Below are positions 60,877 to 64,000 of a stretch of DNA of 64,000 nucleotides, piece after piece; positions within the stretch are counted from its first letter, which is position 1, and the number at the start of each line of letters is the position of its first letter. Where the stretch lies: the NCBI RefSeq assembly GCF_020906275.1, contig NZ_CP086727.1:1488001-1552000 (forward strand). Direction: 5' to 3'. The position numbers were made by a program, and so were the translations under genes. The notes below the pieces were generated by a model, which was given only the letters and a program-made list of their open reading frames with translations, had not been told where the DNA came from and made no database searches. The stretch is from Parasphingorhabdus litoris DSM 22379. GTDB taxonomy: Bacteria; Pseudomonadota; Alphaproteobacteria; Sphingomonadales; Sphingomonadaceae.

Positions 60877-63792
60877 ATGAACAGACATTCCCGCGCATTT
60901 GGTCGCTTTGCCACAATATTTACTCTTTTTGCCTCGCTGACATTCCCTCCTCAAATTGCAGCGCAAGAGCCCGAGCGTGCGAAAGAGATCAGCACTGAGC
61001 AACCTTGGCTATACAAGGGTAGTGACGTCCCGATCGACAAAAGCTGGACCTTTGGTGTTCTGGACAACGGTCTCCGTTATGCGGTCAAAAACAATGGCGT
61101 ACCGCCGGGTCAGGTATCAATTCGTGTTAGAATTGATGTTGGATCTTTGATGGAACAGGATCACGAGCAAGGATTTGCCCATTTCATGGAGCATTTGTCG
61201 TTTCGTGGATCAACTTATGTGCCTGACGGCGAAGCGAAGCGTATCTGGCAACGTTTGGGGGCGACTTTTGGCAGTGATAGCAATGCTGAAACAACACCAA
61301 CGCAGACGGTCTATAAGCTTGATCTGCCGAATGCCAATCCGACCAGTCTGGACGAAAGCATTAAGATCATTTCAGGGATGATCAGTGCGCCGGGACTCAA
61401 CGCGATATCTGTAAACGCTGAACGACCTGTTGTTTTGGCAGAGCTGCAGGAACGGCAGGGTCCTCAGACAAAAGTCCAGGATGCAACGCGAGAATTGTTC
61501 TTTGCGGGCCAGCGACTGGCAAGCCGGGCGCCAATTGGCACGCCGGAGACTTTGGCAGCCGCTACGCCCCAAATGCTGCAACTATTTCATCAACGCTGGT
61601 ACCGTCCAGAAAATACGGTGATCGTGATTGCTGGCGATGGTGAGCCAGCTGAATTTGAAGCGCTGATCAAAAAGCATTTTTCAAATTGGAAAGGCAGCGG
61701 CGAAGCAGGAGTGGCGCCCGATTTCGGTGATCCGGACGATCAAGGAGACAGCAGCCGACTGGTCATTGAACCGACTTTGCCACGCTACATTTCAATGGCT
61801 GTGGTCCGCCCTTGGGAACAAGTGGACGACACCATCGCCTATAATCAGCAATTGTTAATCGACTTGTTGGCACTTCAAATGATCAACCGCCGATTGGAAG
61901 CGCGCGCTAGGGCAGGGGGTAGTTATCTGCAAGCCAGCGTCAGTCAGGACGATGTGAGTCGTTCAGTCGATGGAACTTTCATTAATATTGTTCCGCTGAG
62001 TGATGATTGGGAAGCGGCCCTCAGAGACGTCCGAGGCGTGATTGCTGATGCGACAACGCAGGCGCCATCCGAACAGGATATCGCTAGAGAAATAGCCGAG
62101 TTCGATGCAGCACTTGCCATCGGTGTAGAAGGCTATGCGACAGAAGCTGCACGCAAACAGGCTGACGATATTGTCAACGCAGTAGATATTCGAGAAACCG
62201 TCGCAACACCGCAAACGGCACTCGATGTCTTTCGGGCGATGCGGAATCTCTACACGCCTGAGCGGTTACTGGAATCAACGCAAAAGCTCTTCGAAGGAAC
62301 TGCAACCCGGGCGTTACTTACATCACCAACCGTGGTGGATGAGGGGAAAGCCAAGCTTGCTGCGGCTTTGAATGAAAAGGTCAATGCAGCCAGCAACGCG
62401 CGCGTCAAGCAGGCCAACTTGGATTTTGATGATCTGCCACGTATTGGCCGGCCGGGTAAGATTAAATCATCCGAAAAAATCGCTCGATTTGAAATTGAAA
62501 AGCTGATCCTTTCAAATGGTGTGCGGGTGTTGCTTTTCCCCAATAAGGCTGAGCGGAATAAGATAATGGTCAATGCGCGCTTTGGCCGAGGCTATAGCGG
62601 TCTTGATGCCAGTGAAGAAAATTTGGCTTGGACCGGGGGCATGGCCTTGATGGCCAGCGGAGTCGGAAGCCTGGGACAGGAAGAACTGGATGCAATTACC
62701 ACCGGTCGACGGATTGGCTTGAATTTTGAAATTGATGATGATGCCTATGAAATCAAAGCTGATACCCGAGCAGCTGACTTGCAAGACCAGTTGCATCTGA
62801 TCGCGGCGAAGCTACAACACCCACGTTGGGACAAGGCACCGGTTATTCGCGGTCGTGCGGCGTCTTTGATCGGTTACGATAGCTTCGCGGCTTCCCCTCA
62901 GGCCGTTTTACAGCGGGATCTTGAGTGGCTGGTGCGCGGCAAAGATCCGCGTTGGAAGACACCCGACAAGGATGACTTCAACGCGTTGACGCCCAAGGAT
63001 TTCAAAAGATTTTGGAAGCCCATATTGGCCAGTGGCCCAATTGAACTCATGCTTTTTGGCGATTTCGATCGGGATGAAGCGGTTGCATCCATATTGAAAA
63101 CATTTGGGGCCCTAAAAAAGCGCAAGCCTGATGATATGCCGGAAGGCATCACGTCGCCCATGTTCCCAAAGCATAGAGCTGCACCAGAAATATTGGTGCA
63201 CAAAGGAGATGCAGAGCGAGCGGCAGCACTGATTGCATGGCCCACCGGCGGCGGCCTTGATAATATCAGGGAAAGTAGACGGCTAGAGGTGCTGGTTTCC
63301 ATTTTCAATGACCGGATGTTTGAAATACTAAGATCTCAGGAAGGGGCAAGCTATAGTCCGCAGGTAATCAACAACTGGCCGGTCGCGTTCCAATCTGGCG
63401 GCTACATTAGCGCATCTAGCCAATTGACACCTGGCAATATTGATCGATTTTATGGGGTCGCCGAACTCATTGCAAAAGATCTAAGAGAGAAACCGGTCAG
63501 TCCGGATGAATTGAAACGGATCGTTGAACCACTTCGCCAGCTTATTGCGCGGGCGAGTAGTGGCAATAGTTTTTGGATGAGTCAGTTGGAGGGCGCGAGC
63601 TACAATCCAAAAAAATTCACTGTGCTGAGGACATTATTGAGCGACTATACGGTCATCACTCCGGAAGAGGTGCAACAACTTGCGCAGAAATATCTAAAGG
63701 ATTCGACAGAGTGGAAGCTCATGGTCCTTCCAGAGGGCAATAAGAAAGCCGCAGTCAACAATGACGCGGCTTCTCCAACACATTCACGATAA
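60877..63792 (+). CDS. Exported M16 family metallopeptidase
   Basis: A 971-residue zinc peptidase with a signal peptide (about 1-29, ending Ile-Ala-Ala). The inverted zinc motif HxxEH is HFMEH at residues 102-106, and the next glutamate ligand lies in the usual region about 75 residues on. A second, inactive M16-type half follows (from about 540), giving the pitrilysin-like clamshell; GASYSPQVINNW near the end is the family's substrate-clamp motif. It probably degrades small peptides in the periplasm. ATG 60877 is chosen because it gives a good signal peptide; a longer frame to 60817 lies in the nfu upstream region. Confidence 0.92.
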   Translation: MNRHSRAFGRFATIFTLFASLTFPPQIAAQEPERAKEISTEQPWLYKGSDVPIDKSWTFGVLDNGLRYAVKNNGVPPGQVSIRVRIDVGSLMEQDHEQGFAHFMEHLSFRGSTYVPDGEAKRIWQRLGATFGSDSNAETTPTQTVYKLDLPNANPTSLDESIKIISGMISAPGLNAISVNAERPVVLAELQERQGPQTKVQDATRELFFAGQRLASRAPIGTPETLAAATPQMLQLFHQRWYRPENTVIVIAGDGEPAEFEALIKKHFSNWKGSGEAGVAPDFGDPDDQGDSSRLVIEPTLPRYISMAVVRPWEQVDDTIAYNQQLLIDLLALQMINRRLEARARAGGSYLQASVSQDDVSRSVDGTFINIVPLSDDWEAALRDVRGVIADATTQAPSEQDIAREIAEFDAALAIGVEGYATEAARKQADDIVNAVDIRETVATPQTALDVFRAMRNLYTPERLLESTQKLFEGTATRALLTSPTVVDEGKAKLAAALNEKVNAASNARVKQANLDFDDLPRIGRPGKIKSSEKIARFEIEKLILSNGVRVLLFPNKAERNKIMVNARFGRGYSGLDASEENLAWTGGMALMASGVGSLGQEELDAITTGRRIGLNFEIDDDAYEIKADTRAADLQDQLHLIAAKLQHPRWDKAPVIRGRAASLIGYDSFAASPQAVLQRDLEWLVRGKDPRWKTPDKDDFNALTPKDFKRFWKPILASGPIELMLFGDFDRDEAVASILKTFGALKKRKPDDMPEGITSPMFPKHRAAPEILVHKGDAERAAALIAWPTGGGLDNIRESRRLEVLVSIFNDRMFEILRSQEGASYSPQVINNWPVAFQSGGYISASSQLTPGNIDRFYGVAELIAKDLREKPVSPDELKRIVEPLRQLIARASSGNSFWMSQLEGASYNPKKFTVLRTLLSDYTVITPEEVQQLAQKYLKDSTEWKLMVLPEGNKKAAVNNDAASPTHSR

Positions 63793-63798
63793 TCAATT

Positions 63799-64000
63799 TC
63801 AGATAGCGTCGACTATTGCCAATAACTGATCATTTGTAGGGCGCTTTTTAAAGTCGCCGGAAACAGATTTTGCTGTGATAGTGCCTTCTTGGTCGACTAC
63901 AATAACAGACGCATAGGGAACCCCTACGGCTTTGCCTTCAGTATATTGGGGGTCGCGAATATCGAAGGCGTCAATTGCTTTGGAACCTTCGTCAGACAAT
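63799..64000 (-). CDS. Peroxiredoxin-like (thioredoxin-fold) protein, C-terminal part (cut by window end)
   Basis: The frame is open through the last base, so the start lies beyond the window. The visible 66 residues have ISDEGSKAIDAFDIRD, GVPYASVIVVDQEGTITAKSV (the cis-Pro and beta-strand region typical of AhpC/TSA redoxins) and FKKRPTNDQLLAIVDAI. The catalytic cysteine region is not visible. It is convergent with the M16 gene, six bases away. The family is clear from pattern; the subclass is not. Confidence 0.7.
   Translation of the reverse strand, partial: LSDEGSKAIDAFDIRDPQYTEGKAVGVPYASVIVVDQEGTITAKSVSGDFKKRPTNDQLLAIVDAI

Noticed and set aside
1..64000. CRISPR arrays, insertion sequences, prophage genes, toxin-antitoxin pairs and defence islands.
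   Set aside because: No direct-repeat arrays, transposases, integrases, phage structural genes or typical toxin-antitoxin pairs were seen on either strand. The long opposite-strand frames inside known genes are coding shadows.

Overview
The window is an alphaproteobacterial chromosome segment, most likely from the order Sphingomonadales (a Sphingorhabdus/Parasphingorhabdus- or Erythrobacter-like organism). The evidence is a CtrA cell-cycle regulator, MucR and UPF0262 proteins, a PEPxxWA-CTERM protein, tandem TonB-dependent receptors with DNVIIVTA-type N-termini, the cobA-DUF2849-cysI-DUF934-cysH sulfur cluster and Ast-type arginine catabolism. Base composition looks close to 50% GC by eye, which is low for the order. 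The gene content is chromosomal throughout. I see no rRNA, CRISPR array, insertion sequence, integrase or prophage, and no broken genes. Both end genes are cut by the window.

Layout. 1-7 kb: end of a YtcJ-type amidohydrolase, two very small genes, Bpt leucyltransferase, a glycine-zipper envelope protein, a free-methionine-sulfoxide reductase behind two overlapping alpha/beta hydrolases, and a DUF1996 lipoprotein. 7-17 kb: ArfB, ctrA with an unusually rich promoter, a phosphoesterase, an enoyl-reductase-like enzyme, dcd, a GH25-like protein, UPF0262, dnaB and a membrane GGDEF-EAL protein. 17-28 kb: an amine oxidase, the sulfate-assimilation operon, astD, SelO, a hydrolase plus glycosyltransferase, and a nitronate-monooxygenase-like enzyme. 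28-37 kb: PilZ, GNAT, a small membrane protein, an FkbM methyltransferase, amtB, a hydroxyacid dehydrogenase, an SH3 protein, a PEPxxWA-CTERM protein, a thiolase and a prepilin peptidase. 37-44 kb: tRNA-Leu(CAA), two TonB receptors and tRNA-Thr(TGT). 44-52 kb: a channel, a four-gene overlapping operon starting with rarA, and a glycosyltransferase. 52-61 kb: a long minus-strand housekeeping block (nfu, rutE-like, tsaB, rimI, mucR, fur, plsC, miaB, phoH, ybeY, corC), much of it overlapping. 61-64 kb: an M16 peptidase and the end of a peroxiredoxin-like gene.

How genes work together. cobA makes the siroheme precursor for CysI, and CysH (Fe-S type) makes the sulfite that CysI reduces. GGDEF-EAL and PilZ proteins make, break and sense cyclic di-GMP. 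CtrA appears to control its own gene: its promoter holds three TTAA half-sites at exact 11-base spacing and four GANTC (CcrM-type) sites within 57 bases. TsaB, MiaB and YbeY act on tRNA and rRNA; ArfB rescues ribosomes stalled on non-stop mRNA.

Most notable observations are the ctrA promoter architecture, a strong intrinsic terminator lying inside the FkbM gene just before its stop codon (a possible built-in non-stop mRNA), a 28-codon gene with a strong ribosome binding site, a GH25 protein that has apparently lost its catalytic acids, and an elaborate palindrome touching the end of tRNA-Thr. I did not find a clearly new multi-gene system; most of the window is ordinary conserved chromosome.
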